In this document: positions 47,320 to 55,893 of the stretch, piece after piece
Layout of the letters: every line of letters starts with the position of its first letter
Position numbering within the stretch: position 1 is the stretch's first letter
Origin: Halovulum sp039180525
GTDB taxonomy: Bacteria > Pseudomonadota > Alphaproteobacteria > Rhodobacterales > Rhodobacteraceae
Reading direction: 5' to 3'
Assembly (NCBI GenBank): GCA_039180525.1
Contig: JBCDDF010000006.1
Span: 1-64,000 of the forward strand
Length of the DNA stretch: 64,000 nt
Position numbers and translations under genes: made by a program
Notes under the pieces: generated by a model
Told to the model about the DNA's origin: nothing
Seen by the model: the letters and a program-made list of their open reading frames with translations, nothing else
Database searches by the model: none

Positions 47320-48546
47320 TCACAGCGCCGCAATGCGGGCCGTCAGAAAATCCGTCTCGGCGGCATTTCTGCTGAGCGCGACCGCGCGGGTCAGGTCGGC
47401 GCGGGCGGCCTTGGGCGCGGCGCGGCGGCGGTGCAACTCGGCGCGGGCGATGTAGAACGGCAGGTAGTCCTGCAGCGCTTCGGCGACGCTGGCGATCAGG
47501 TTTGTGGCGGTCTCCAACGCGCCGGTCTCCAACACCGCGACGGCGCGGTTGAGCGTCACGACCGGATTGGGCGCCTGCACCTCCAGCGCCGCGTAGAGTC
47601 CGGCAATCTGGGACCAGTCGGTTTCGCCCCAACTGGGCGCCTCGTTGTGCAATGCGCTGATGGCGGCCTGGATCTGATAGGGGCCGGGGCGTCGCGCTTC
47701 CAGCGCGCGCAGAAGGTGGCCGCGCGCCTCTGCCATGCGGGTGCGGTCCCATTTGCGGCGGTCCTGGTTTTCCAACGTGATCACGGCCGAGGCGGCATCC
47801 GACCGCGCCGGGCGGCGCGCATCATGGTGTAGCAGCAGCGCCAGCAGCCCCTGGACCTCTGGATCGGGCAGCAGCCCGTGCAGCAACCTGGCCAGGCGGA
47901 TCGCCTCTTCCGCCAGATCGGCGCGGGTCAGGTCGCGCCCCTCGGTCGCGGCGTAGCCTTCGTTGTAGATCAGATAGATCACCGCCAGCACCTGTGGCAG
48001 CCGTTCTGGCAGATCGCGGGCCTGGGGGACCTGATAGGGGATGCCGGCATCGCGGATCTTGGCCTTGGCCCGCGTCAGCCGCCGCGCCAAGGCGCCGGGG
48101 GCGATGACAAAGGCGCGCGCGATCTCGGTCACTGTCAGCCCGGCCAGGGTTTTCAGCGTCAGCGCGACTTGTGCCTCCTGGCTCAGCGCGGGGTGACAGC
48201 AGGTAAAGATCAACCGCAACCGGTCATCGGCGACCTCGTCGATCCGCGGTTCGGCCTCCGGCTGGGGCGTCGCGAAATCCGCCGCAGCGGCCAACAGGTC
48301 GGGCCGGTTGCGGCGCGCGGTTTTTCGCACCCAGTCCAGCGCGATGTTGCGCGCCACCGTCAACAGCCAGCCCGCGGGATTGCGCGGCGGATCCTTGGGC
48401 CACAACTCCGCGGCCCGGCCAAAAGCTTCGGCCAGCGCGTCTTCGGCCAGATCGAAATCCCGAAACTGGCCGATCAGCGCGGCCAGGATCCGCCCGTGAT
48501 CCGCGCGATAGGCGCGGATCAGGCTGGCGTTGCCGTCAGTCGCCAT
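47320..48546 (-). CDS. ECF sigma factor of the ECF42 type
   Basis: 408 residues: sigma2 (FRDFDLAEDALAEAFGRAAE, PAGWLLTVARNIALDWVRK), sigma4 (TLAGLTVTEIARAFVIAPGALARRLTRAKAKI) and the long C-terminal TPR-like extension of about 220 residues (LPERLPQVLAVIYLIYNEGY, NPVVTLNRAVA) that marks ECF42. No anti-sigma factor is known for this group; the YCII-domain protein encoded directly upstream is its usual partner. The start overlaps the YCII gene's end by 11 bases, so expression is coupled. Confidence 0.93.
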   Translation of the reverse strand: MATDGNASLIRAYRADHGRILAALIGQFRDFDLAEDALAEAFGRAAELWPKDPPRNPAGWLLTVARNIALDWVRKTARRNRPDLLAAAADFATPQPEAEPRIDEVADDRLRLIFTCCHPALSQEAQVALTLKTLAGLTVTEIARAFVIAPGALARRLTRAKAKIRDAGIPYQVPQARDLPERLPQVLAVIYLIYNEGYAATEGRDLTRADLAEEAIRLARLLHGLLPDPEVQGLLALLLHHDARRPARSDAASAVITLENQDRRKWDRTRMAEARGHLLRALEARRPGPYQIQAAISALHNEAPSWGETDWSQIAGLYAALEVQAPNPVVTLNRAVAVLETGALETATNLIASVAEALQDYLPFYIARAELHRRRAAPKAARADLTRAVALSRNAAETDFLTARIAAL

Positions 48547-48877
48547 AGATCCGGATCGGGCGGACTTCGATCGTGCCGTACTTGGCGGTGGGGATGCCGG
48601 CCGCGGTTTCTATGGCATCGTCCAGATTGTCGCATTCCAAAAGGTAATAGCCGCCCAGTTGTTCCTTGGTTTCCGCAAACGGCCCGTCGATCACCCGCCG
48701 CTTACCGTCGCGAATGCGGATGCAGGTGGCCGTGTCGGTCGGCTGGAGCGCATCGCCGGCCTTGAACTTGCCGCGGGCAATGATGTCCTGCGTATAGACC
48801 CCGTATTGCTCGATGACATCCTCCGGCACGTGCTCTGGGCTGGCCTCATCCCAATAGATCAAGGCGATGTACTGCAT
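48536..48877 (-). CDS. YCII-related (DGPF) protein
   Basis: 113 residues with the YCII/DGPF signature: VIDGPFAETKEQLGGYYLLEC and a C-terminal GTIEVRPIRIYGD. These dimeric alpha-beta-barrel proteins are paired with ECF42 sigma factors and are thought to influence or be targets of them. It is coupled to the sigma gene that follows. Confidence 0.92.
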   Translation of the reverse strand: MQYIALIYWDEASPEHVPEDVIEQYGVYTQDIIARGKFKAGDALQPTDTATCIRIRDGKRRVIDGPFAETKEQLGGYYLLECDNLDDAIETAAGIPTAKYGTIEVRPIRIYGD

Positions 48878-49062
48878 GGTCTGTCCTTTCCCTCATACGA
48901 GCCCGGGCCTTGGCGCCCGTCTCCCCCCTATGACGCGCGAAACCTGCCATGTCGGACAGCGGCCGGGGAAGAAAAACCCGCGGCCTTGGCAAGCGGTGCC
49001 TGGGTTCCTATGTCAGCGGGTCTGTGCCGACGAGGGCTGTCGCCACGGCAAAGGAGCCCGAC

Positions 49063-50055
49063 ATGACCACGATTGAACAGATCGCTTGGGACGATACCGT
49101 GCTGCCGTTTCAGTTGGACCGAGCCGATATCCGCGGCCGCGTGGCGCGGCTGGACCGGTCCTTGCAGCGCATCCTGGATCAGCATGCCTACCCGGCGCCG
49201 GTCGCGGCTTTGGTGGCCGAGGCGGCGCTGCTGACCGCACTGATCGGCCAGACGATCGAGTTGCGCTGGAAGCTCAGCCTGCAGATCCGCGGCGACGGCC
49301 CGATCCGGCTGATCGCCACCGATTACTTCGGACCATCCAGCGCCGGCGCGCCGGCGCGCGTTCGCGCCTATGCCAGTTTCGATGCCGACCGGCTGGCCGC
49401 GCATACCGGCACGCCTTTTCAGGGCGTGGGCCGCGGCATGTTCGCGATCCTGATCGATCAGGGGCGGGGCACGGTGCCCTATCAGGGCATCACGCCGCTG
49501 GCCGGCGGGTCGCTGGCCGCCTGCGCGGAGACCTATTTCGCGCAGTCCGAACAACTGCCCACCCGGTTCATGCTGGCCATGGCGGAGGCGGCCGCCCCGG
49601 GCCAGGCCGCCGCCTGGCGGTCGGGCGGGGTCATGATCCAGCACATGCCCAAGGCGAGCCCGTTCGCGCAAAGCGAAGGTTCCGGCGAGGGCGGGCTTTT
49701 GACCCGCGACGATATTCTGGGCGGCGAGGAGGCGGAGGATTGGAACCGCGCCAACCTGCTGCTCGACACCGCCGAGACGACCGAATTGATCGGGCCGCAT
49801 GTCTCGCCCGCAACACTGCTTTTGCGGTTGTTCCACGAAGAGGCGCCGCGGGTGTTCGACCCGCAGCCGGTATCCTTCGGCTGCACCTGCGGGCCGGAAA
49901 AGGTGGTGCAATCCATGTCGATCTATTCCGCCAAGGACATAGCGCGGATGACGACCGATGAGGGCAAAGTGACCGCCGATTGCCAGTTTTGTGGCGCGCA
50001 TTACGAGTTGGATCCCGCGGAGTTGGGGTTCGAGGCGGAGGCGCGCCGATCGTGA
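49063..50055 (+). CDS. hslO: Redox-regulated chaperone Hsp33
   Basis: 330 residues. The zinc-binding C-terminal switch is intact: C274-T-C276 and C307-QF-C310, which release zinc and activate the holdase upon oxidation. PYQGITPLAGGSLAACAETYFAQSEQ is the core-domain signature. AAGGAG precedes the start; the upstream open frame is not part of the protein. Proteobacterial Hsp33 acts in the cytosol under bleach or peroxide with heat. Confidence 0.95.
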   Translation: MTTIEQIAWDDTVLPFQLDRADIRGRVARLDRSLQRILDQHAYPAPVAALVAEAALLTALIGQTIELRWKLSLQIRGDGPIRLIATDYFGPSSAGAPARVRAYASFDADRLAAHTGTPFQGVGRGMFAILIDQGRGTVPYQGITPLAGGSLAACAETYFAQSEQLPTRFMLAMAEAAAPGQAAAWRSGGVMIQHMPKASPFAQSEGSGEGGLLTRDDILGGEEAEDWNRANLLLDTAETTELIGPHVSPATLLLRLFHEEAPRVFDPQPVSFGCTCGPEKVVQSMSIYSAKDIARMTTDEGKVTADCQFCGAHYELDPAELGFEAEARRS

Positions 50056-50418
50056 AGATGCGCCGAAGGCCGGGGGATTTCGGCCCTCGGGCGATCGGGC
50101 CGAAGCGTGCCCGCCGCGTTGCGGCAGGTGCCCGTTTCGGGCCCGACCCGACCGACGCAGCGCCGTGTCCTGGGATCCGGCGGTCTACGCCAGGCAAAGA
50201 GGTACCAAGATCCGAACGGGTTTCGCCGGCGTGTTCGGCCCATGGTTTTCCGACGGTGGTGTTCGAGTGGTCCGGCGTGGCTTAGACGATGGGCACGGGC
50301 CTACCGCTTCTGGCCCAAACTCTGTTTCTGGTTCGGGAGAAGGAACTTGCCTTCGCCGCGCCGACCAGGATGGCCAGATTTCCTGTTGCGATGCACTTGG
50401 TACCCATCACCGGTCAGT
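50056..50418. other. 360-bp stretch without a supported gene
   Basis: A 70-codon frame from 50289 runs into the end of the MFS gene on the other strand and has no binding site or motif. No other structure was noticed. Confidence 0.5.
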
Positions 50419-51621
50419 TCATGTCGTCGCGTTCGAGCCCCGCCCGAACCAAATCAGCGCGAGCAACGTGGCGCCGACAATGGGTAGCGACGCAAGCGTG
50501 AGCGTTACCCAGCCGAAGCCCGCAACGAGAGCGCCCGAGGCGAAGGCGGCCGTGGCGGAGGCCAGGGCAATGCTCGTGTCGTTGATACCCTGCACCGCTG
50601 CGCGCTCTTGCGGGGCAAGAGCATCGGCGAGCATGCTGGTTGCACCGATAAAGCCGAAGTTCCAGCCGACGCCGAGCACGATCAGCGAGACATAGAAGTG
50701 CGGCAGCGTCAGCCCAGACGCCGCAATGAGCGCCGCGACCGCCAGAAGGGCGAGCCCGACATAGACGATGGCGGAGGCTCCGAACCGTTGTATGAGAAAG
50801 CCGGTCACAAAACTCGGCGCGAACATGGCCAACACGTGCCAGCCGACAACTTGCGCGCCCGTCGTTGCGTCGAACCCGCAGCCCACCATCACAATGGGCG
50901 TGGGCACCATCAGAAGGACCATAACCCCTTGCGAGATCGCACCCGCAAAGATCGCCAGTGCGACGGCCCGGCGGCGCAGCACGGCAAGGACATCCAGCTT
51001 GGCGGCCGTCCCTTCGACAGGCATGGGCGCTGCCCCCAATCCGCGCAGGAACAGCAGCGGAAAGACACCGAGCATGGCCAGGCCGATGATCGCGCCATAG
51101 GCTCCGGCCAAGGGGATCGGTACCAGCGCATCCTTGGTCCGCGCGAAGACCTCTGGTCCGACCACGGCGGCGATGAGGCCCGAAGTCAGCATCAACGAAA
51201 TCGCGACCGACCGCCACCGATCTGGCACGACCTCGGCGGCGGCGAAGCGAAAGAACTGGAAGCAGGCGAGCGCCGCCCCAAGCATGAAGTGCCCGGTCAG
51301 CAGCATGACAAAACTGCCCTGCAGTACTGCCCATAGCCCCATCCCACCGCCCGCGGCGGCGAACAGAGCCCCGACGACAAAGCCAGCCCGCCGTCCAAAG
51401 CGTCCCATGAAAAGCGAGAACGGAGCGGCGGCGAAGAGCCCGGCCAGCGTCGAGACAGCGGTGGGCAGCGTCGCCAGCCCCTCTGCCGGCGCGAGCATAA
51501 GGCCCGCGAGACCGCCGAGCACGATCATCATTGGAAGCGCGGTCCCCAGGATCGCGTTGGCGCCAAGCAGCAGCGCGAAATTGGCGAACCCTGCCGGTTC
51601 AATCTGATCGGCGGTCGTCAT
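50419..51621 (-). CDS. Major facilitator superfamily transporter
   Basis: 400 residues and twelve hydrophobic segments. The MFS loop 2-3 motif appears as LFMGRFGRRAGFVVGALFAAA (G-x-x-G/R-DRR-type), and LALAPQERAAVQGINDT in the second half is the matching loop. The substrate is unknown; multidrug-type efflux is possible. No regulator gene is next to it. Confidence 0.9.
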   Translation of the reverse strand: MTTADQIEPAGFANFALLLGANAILGTALPMMIVLGGLAGLMLAPAEGLATLPTAVSTLAGLFAAAPFSLFMGRFGRRAGFVVGALFAAAGGGMGLWAVLQGSFVMLLTGHFMLGAALACFQFFRFAAAEVVPDRWRSVAISLMLTSGLIAAVVGPEVFARTKDALVPIPLAGAYGAIIGLAMLGVFPLLFLRGLGAAPMPVEGTAAKLDVLAVLRRRAVALAIFAGAISQGVMVLLMVPTPIVMVGCGFDATTGAQVVGWHVLAMFAPSFVTGFLIQRFGASAIVYVGLALLAVAALIAASGLTLPHFYVSLIVLGVGWNFGFIGATSMLADALAPQERAAVQGINDTSIALASATAAFASGALVAGFGWVTLTLASLPIVGATLLALIWFGRGSNATT

Positions 51622-51845
51622 CGCGTGGTCCCTTCGCTATGCCCACGGGTGTCCGTCGGGGGTGGTTGTTGAACCACACGCGGCTTGAGTTAAGCGGGAG
51701 CTCGGCTCATCTGATCGGTCTGAGATGCGTTTGGTTTCCCCAACGCCCAACGGGTTCAGATTCTGCTGCCTGACTTCGAAGTCAACGGGTGACAGCGGGC
51801 CAGACCGGCGGATCTGCCAGCCAGTCGGCCGCGATCGGTGCCAAG
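51622..51845. other. Spacer upstream of the IS3 remnant
   Basis: No gene is supported; no clear terminal repeat was seen. Confidence 0.4.
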
Positions 51846-52061
51846 GCATCCATGTCAGGCAATGGAAATTGCCATGACAATGCCGTCGTCAACACGTTCT
51901 TCAGGACAATCAAATCGGAACTTATCTGGCGCACTGCCTTTCAGACACGACGGCAAGCACATTAGGAAATCGCTCAGTATATCGACAGCTTCTACAACCC
52001 CGTCAGGCGACATTCAGCCTGCGGCTATGACAGCCCGATCCGGTATGAGATGATGTCATAA
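51846..52061 (+). mobile_element. IS3-family transposase, 3' fragment (broken)
   Basis: The plus-strand frame reads MSGNGNCHDNAVVNTFFRTI, then KSELIWRTAFQTRRQAH, an in-frame TAG, and EIAQYIDSFYNPVRRHSACG with YDSPIRYEMMS and TAA at 52059. This is the conserved end of the IS3-family DDE domain (K/R..S.E..W; YN..R.HS..GY.SP). Everything upstream is missing, so it is a dead remnant, distinct from the 5' fragment at 11940-12170. Confidence 0.85.
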
Positions 52062-52342
52062 CGAAACCAAGCTCTCCACTTTTTCGAAGCATGTCCAAAC
52101 ATCGATGTTGCTTATCGCCAAATGCTATGCGGCCCGAAAACCTTACTCAACGGTGTGGCACTCCGGGGACATCCTTCGCGCCTAAGGTAGGCCGCTTCTG
52201 GCAACGTTTCGAAATGGCCTGACATGCCCCCTGGATGGGGTTCGGGGAAGCCGGTCGCCGCGCCACGAACCTTTGACGTTCGACACCGCCCCCGCCGCCG
52301 ACTGCCCTTGCACCGGGCCGGGCGGCGGCGCATCCTCCGGCG
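52062..52342. other. Spacer after the IS3 remnant
   Basis: No gene supported. The segment directly after the transposase stop (to about 52110) is AT-richer and may hold the right end of the IS. Confidence 0.4.
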
Positions 52343-52945
52343 ATGACATTCCACCGCCAGACCTTGGATCGGCTGAGCCGCGCGCTGACGGCGGCGCCGG
52401 CGCGGTCTTCTGATTTCGACCTGTCCGCTGCCGGTGGGGGCGCCGTGCCGCTGCGCCCGGCCGCCGTTCTGGTGCCGCTGATCGATCGGCCGCAGGGGCT
52501 GTCGGTGCTGCTGACCCGTCGCTCGCCCACGCTTCGGCACCATCCCGGGCAGATAGCGTTTCCCGGTGGCAAGCAGGACGCGGGCGACCGCGATCTTTGG
52601 GCCACGGCCCTGCGTGAGGCGGACGAGGAGGTCGGGCTCGACCCGACCAGCGTCGCACCTATGGGCCGGCTCGACCGGCACGAAACCGTCACGCGGTTCG
52701 ATGTGGAGCCGCATGTCGGCCTGATTCCCGCCGACGCACCGCTGCGGATCGATCGGCGTGAGGTCGCCGAAGCCTTTGAAGTGCCGCTGGAGGCGGTGCT
52801 CGACGCCGGCCGCTATCAGGTTCACAGCCGGCTCTGGCAGGGACGGGAGCGCCGGTATTATGCCGTGCCATACGGCCCCTATTATATCTGGGGCGCGACC
52901 GCGCGCATTCTGAAAGGCCTGGCCGACCGGGTTGCGCGGGTGTGA
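52343..52945 (+). CDS. CoA pyrophosphatase-type Nudix hydrolase
   Basis: 200 residues. The UPF0035/CoA-Nudix pattern is present: LLTRRSPTLRHHPGQIAFPG, then GGKQD and the Nudix helix ALREADEEVGL. This family (NudL/YeaB) hydrolyses CoA to 4'-phosphopantetheine and 3',5'-ADP. Its stop overlaps the GTG of the following gene by four bases. Confidence 0.93.
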   Translation: MTFHRQTLDRLSRALTAAPARSSDFDLSAAGGGAVPLRPAAVLVPLIDRPQGLSVLLTRRSPTLRHHPGQIAFPGGKQDAGDRDLWATALREADEEVGLDPTSVAPMGRLDRHETVTRFDVEPHVGLIPADAPLRIDRREVAEAFEVPLEAVLDAGRYQVHSRLWQGRERRYYAVPYGPYYIWGATARILKGLADRVARV

Positions 52946-54111
52946 CGCGGATCACGGCCGATTGGATCGGCGCCCCCGGGTCGCAAGCGATCCTGGATCT
53001 GCTCACAAGGGGCGGGCATCAGGGCTGGTTCGTGGGCGGCTGCGTGCGCGACGGGCTGCTGGGCCGGCCGGTCAGCGATATTGACGTTGCCACCGATGCT
53101 AGGCCGCAGCGGGTGATGGCGCTGGCCGCCGACGCCGGCCTGCGCGCGCTGCCCACGGGGGTCGACCACGGCACGGTCACGGTGATCTCGGGCACGCCCC
53201 ACGAAGTGACGACGTTCCGCCGCGATGTCGCGACCGATGGGCGTCGGGCGGTGGTGGCGTTTTCGACCGATATCCGCGACGACGCCGCGCGGCGCGATTT
53301 CACCGTGAACGCGCTTTACGCCGATGCCGGCGGGCAGGTCGCCGATCCCCTGGGCACCGGTCTGGCCGATCTGCACGCGCGCCGCATCCGGTTCATCGGC
53401 GACGCGGCCGATCGCCTGGCCGAAGACACGCTGCGGCTGCTTAGGTTCTTCCGCTTTACCGCCGCCTATGGCGACCCGGAGCTTGGAGTTGATGCGCCCG
53501 GCCTGGCGGCTGCAGCCGGGGCGGTGGGCCGACTTGCCGCGCTCAGCCGTGAACGGGTGGGGGCAGAGATGCGGCGGTTGCTCGACATCGCGGACCCGTT
53601 CGCCGTGCTGGACGCGATGGCAGAGATCGGCGCACTGGCGGCCGTGCTGCCCGGCGCTGTGCCCGGCCCCTTGCCGGCGTTGCTGGCGCTGGAACGGCGC
53701 TGGCATGTGCCGCCGCGTTGGCTGCGTCGTCTGGCGGCGCTGTGGCCAGACGACGCCAGCGCCGCGCTGCGTCTGTCGCGGGCGGAGGCGCGAGATCTGG
53801 CGGCAATGCTGGCCGGGGTCCGGGACCGCATACTGCCGCACGAAATCGCTCAGGCGCAGGGCACCGCGATTGCCGAGGACGTGGCGCTGCTGACAGCCGC
53901 GCGGGGCGCCGACCTTCCGGCGAACTGGCAAGAAGCGATCGCGGCGGCAGCGGCGGCGGTGTTTCCGGTGTCGGCCCAGGACTTGCTGCCGCGCTATGGT
54001 CAGGGGCCGGAACTGGGTGCCGCGCTGGCAGATCTGCGCCGCGCCTGGATCGACAGCCGCTTCGCGCTTGACCGGGCGGCCCTGCTGAGGCTGGACGCGG
54101 GCGAGCGCTGA
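52942..54111 (+). CDS. CCA tRNA nucleotidyltransferase
   Basis: 389 residues, class II nucleotidyltransferase. GWFVGGCVRDGLLGRPVSDI and DVATDARPQ carry the catalytic carboxylates (DIDVAT), and RRDFTVNALYAD, ADRLAEDTLRLLRFFRFTA the ATP/CTP-recognition (neck) motifs. It adds or repairs the CCA 3' end of tRNA. GTG start coupled to the Nudix gene. A poly(A) polymerase role cannot be excluded by sequence. Confidence 0.93.
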   Translation: MTRITADWIGAPGSQAILDLLTRGGHQGWFVGGCVRDGLLGRPVSDIDVATDARPQRVMALAADAGLRALPTGVDHGTVTVISGTPHEVTTFRRDVATDGRRAVVAFSTDIRDDAARRDFTVNALYADAGGQVADPLGTGLADLHARRIRFIGDAADRLAEDTLRLLRFFRFTAAYGDPELGVDAPGLAAAAGAVGRLAALSRERVGAEMRRLLDIADPFAVLDAMAEIGALAAVLPGAVPGPLPALLALERRWHVPPRWLRRLAALWPDDASAALRLSRAEARDLAAMLAGVRDRILPHEIAQAQGTAIAEDVALLTAARGADLPANWQEAIAAAAAAVFPVSAQDLLPRYGQGPELGAALADLRRAWIDSRFALDRAALLRLDAGER

Positions 54112-54689
54112 TGGATCTACTCTATGCTTTCGTGTTTCTCGGCCTGTTCTCGCCCGGGCCCAATGTGATCATGCTGATCGCCTCGGGGGCGCGGTTCGGC
54201 TTCTCGGCGACGCTGCCGCATATCCTTGGCGTGGCGGTGGGGGTTGGCGTGACCGCGGGCTTGAGCGGGCTGGGTCTGGCGCAGATTTTGCAGACCGCCC
54301 CGGCGCTGGAGCTGGCGCTGCGCGGATTGGCGGCGCTGTGGATCCTCTATCTGGCCTGGCGGCTTTTCGTAAGTACCCGCATGGGCCGCGTCGACGGCGA
54401 CGCGCGGCCGTTCCGCTTTTGGCAGGCGGTGCTGTTCCAATGGGTCAACCCCAAGGTCTGGGCCATCGCCATGGCGGCCGCAGCGGGGTTTTCCGGCGGC
54501 GGCGGTCCGTTGGCAGAGGGCCTGCGCCTGGCTGCGGCCTTTTCCGGGATCAACCTTTTCGTTTGCCTGTTCTGGACCGCCGCGGGCCACAACCTGACCC
54601 GGTTTCTGCGGCAGGAGGCGATCTGGCGCGGGTTCATGACGGTGATGGCCGCCGCCCTTGCCGGATCCGCGGCGTTCGTCTTTTTGTGA
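54111..54689 (+). CDS. LysE/RhtB family exporter
   Basis: 192 residues with about six hydrophobic segments; FVFLGLFSPGPNVIMLIASG is the LysE/RhtB signature (SPGPN), followed by GLALRGLAALWILYLAWRLF-type helices and WVNPKVWAIAMAA. Exports amino acids or derivatives; the substrate is unknown. Its ATG overlaps the TGA of the CCA transferase gene, so it is in that operon. Confidence 0.92.
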   Translation: MDLLYAFVFLGLFSPGPNVIMLIASGARFGFSATLPHILGVAVGVGVTAGLSGLGLAQILQTAPALELALRGLAALWILYLAWRLFVSTRMGRVDGDARPFRFWQAVLFQWVNPKVWAIAMAAAAGFSGGGGPLAEGLRLAAAFSGINLFVCLFWTAAGHNLTRFLRQEAIWRGFMTVMAAALAGSAAFVFL

Positions 54690-54756
54690 CGTGGACATTG
54701 TCCGAATCGGCGCGCTGTGAGACTGTGTGAACATAAGGTGAACAAGTGGGGGAAAA

Positions 54757-55137
54757 ATGTCCACCGATACACTCAAGACGGTTGCGAATACGTTGGCCGA
54801 TTACTGCAGGACCGACAAAGAGGAACAGGGTCTGTCCGAGCTTTACGCCTCGGACGCCGTGTCCGTGGAAGCCACCGAAGGCCCATCCGGCGACCGCGTC
54901 GCGACCGGGTTGGAGGCGATCCGCGGCAAGCACCAGTGGTGGGCCGACAATTTCGAAGTGCATGCCGCGGGTGTCGACGGCCCGTTTCTGCATGGCGACG
55001 ACCGGTTCTCGCTGATCTTCGATATCGATGCGACGCATAAGCAAAGTGGCCAGCGCCAGGCCATGAAGGAGGTCGCGGTGTATTCGTTGAACGACGCGGG
55101 CAAGATCGCGCGCGAGGAGTTCTTCTACACGATGTGA
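54757..55137 (+). CDS. SnoaL/NTF2-like protein
   Basis: 126 residues of cone-shaped NTF2 fold: TLADYCRTDKEEQGLSELYA, then GLEAIRGKHQWWADNFEVHA and FDIDATHKQSGQRQAMKEVA. Small molecules or none may be bound; function unknown. A GGGGGAAAA site precedes the ATG. Confidence 0.85.
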   Translation: MSTDTLKTVANTLADYCRTDKEEQGLSELYASDAVSVEATEGPSGDRVATGLEAIRGKHQWWADNFEVHAAGVDGPFLHGDDRFSLIFDIDATHKQSGQRQAMKEVAVYSLNDAGKIAREEFFYTM

Positions 55138-55147
55138 GGCTCGCCGG

Positions 55148-55594
55148 CTAAGGATCCAACAGCCGCGCACCGCTGCCTTCGTCGGCCAGGCGGTCCTTGG
55201 GATTGTAGAGCGGGCAGTTGTCGACCGACAGACAGCCGCAGCCGATGCAGTGGTCCAGTTGGTCGCGCAATTGCGTCATCTGGTGAATGCGGTCGGTCAG
55301 CGTCTCACGCCAGCTTTGCGACATGCGCGCCCAATCCTTTGCATTGGGCGTGCGGTCCTGGGGCAATGTGGCCAGCGCCGCGCCGATCTGGTCCAGCGGC
55401 AACCCTAGTTTCTGCGCCGCGCGCACGATGGCGACGCGGCGCAGCATCGCTCGGTCGTAACGGCGGTGATTGGCGGATGTGCGCCAACCCCGGATGAGGC
55501 CCAGCGACTCGTAGTAGTGGACGGTCGAAACCGGCACCCCGGCCCGGGCGGCAAAGGCACCGACGCTCAGATCGCTGGGGCGGGAACGGCGCAT
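55148..55594 (-). CDS. soxR: Redox-sensitive regulator SoxR (MerR family)
   Basis: 148 residues. N-terminal MerR HTH (LSVGAFAARAGVPVSTVHYY), dimerisation helix, and the [2Fe-2S] cluster CIGCGCLSVDNC with C116, C119, C121, C127. It senses redox-cycling compounds or superoxide. The divergent spacer holds one SoxR palindrome (55632-55649), so it may act on its own gene as well as the small gene on the other strand. Confidence 0.96.
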   Translation of the reverse strand: MRRSRPSDLSVGAFAARAGVPVSTVHYYESLGLIRGWRTSANHRRYDRAMLRRVAIVRAAQKLGLPLDQIGAALATLPQDRTPNAKDWARMSQSWRETLTDRIHQMTQLRDQLDHCIGCGCLSVDNCPLYNPKDRLADEGSGARLLDP

Positions 55595-55628
55595 TGTCGG
55601 CCTTTGACTGGTCTTCGTTGAACGGTAT

Positions 55629-55659
55629 TGACCTCAAGTGGGCTTGAGGTTGCAAGTTT
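55629..55659 (+). promoter_or_regulatory. SoxR operator within a 19-bp-spaced promoter
   Basis: CCTCAAG-TGGG-CTTGAGG at 55632-55649 matches the E. coli soxS operator CCTCAAGTTAACTTGAGG in all but the centre. On the plus strand it lies between TTGACC (-35) and CAAGTT (-10), separated by 19 bases, the stretched spacing that MerR/SoxR proteins activate. The -10 box is poor. Confidence 0.88.
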
Positions 55660-55692
55660 ACGGCAATTGCGATTCGCGACAAGGAGGATGTC

Positions 55693-55857
55693 ATGCACAA
55701 TGCTGAACTATTCCTCGGCCTGCGCCGCTGGCTTGGCTGCTGGATCTGCGGGTATCTGGCCCGCCGCGCCTGGCCACGCAGCCTGTCGGCGGCCGACCAC
55801 CGCCGTGCCGGCGGCCGCCTGATGGCCGGCGGTGCGTGCATGCCCGAAGTCGGCTAG
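55693..55857 (+). CDS. Candidate SoxR-controlled 54-residue protein
   Basis: The ATG is preceded by AAGGAGG and lies about 30 bp after the predicted start of transcription from the SoxR-box promoter. The product begins MHNAELFLGLRRWLGCWICG, is rich in Trp, Arg and Gly, and has three cysteines (about 16, 19 and 49) with a basic middle (LARRAWPRS). It has no recognisable family. Its stop (TAG) is two bases before a CCCGGG hairpin. No longer gene follows, so the SoxR box has no other plus-strand target before the hemF gene. It may be a real redox-stress microprotein or a remnant. Confidence 0.55.
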   Translation: MHNAELFLGLRRWLGCWICGYLARRAWPRSLSAADHRRAGGRLMAGGACMPEVG

Positions 55858-55859
55858 AG

Positions 55860-55880
55860 GTCCCGGGTCAGGCCCGGGAC
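55860..55880. terminator. CCCGGG hairpin between small gene and hemF
   Basis: GTCCCGGG-tcagg-CCCGGGAC, perfect 8-bp arms. It resembles the repeat pair at 25963-26026 and serves two convergent genes. Confidence 0.7.
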
Positions 55881-55893
55881 GCGCCCCGCCCGG

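Noticed and set aside
50289..50501. A 70-codon frame after hslO
   Set aside because: Runs into the MFS gene on the opposite strand and has no motif or binding site.
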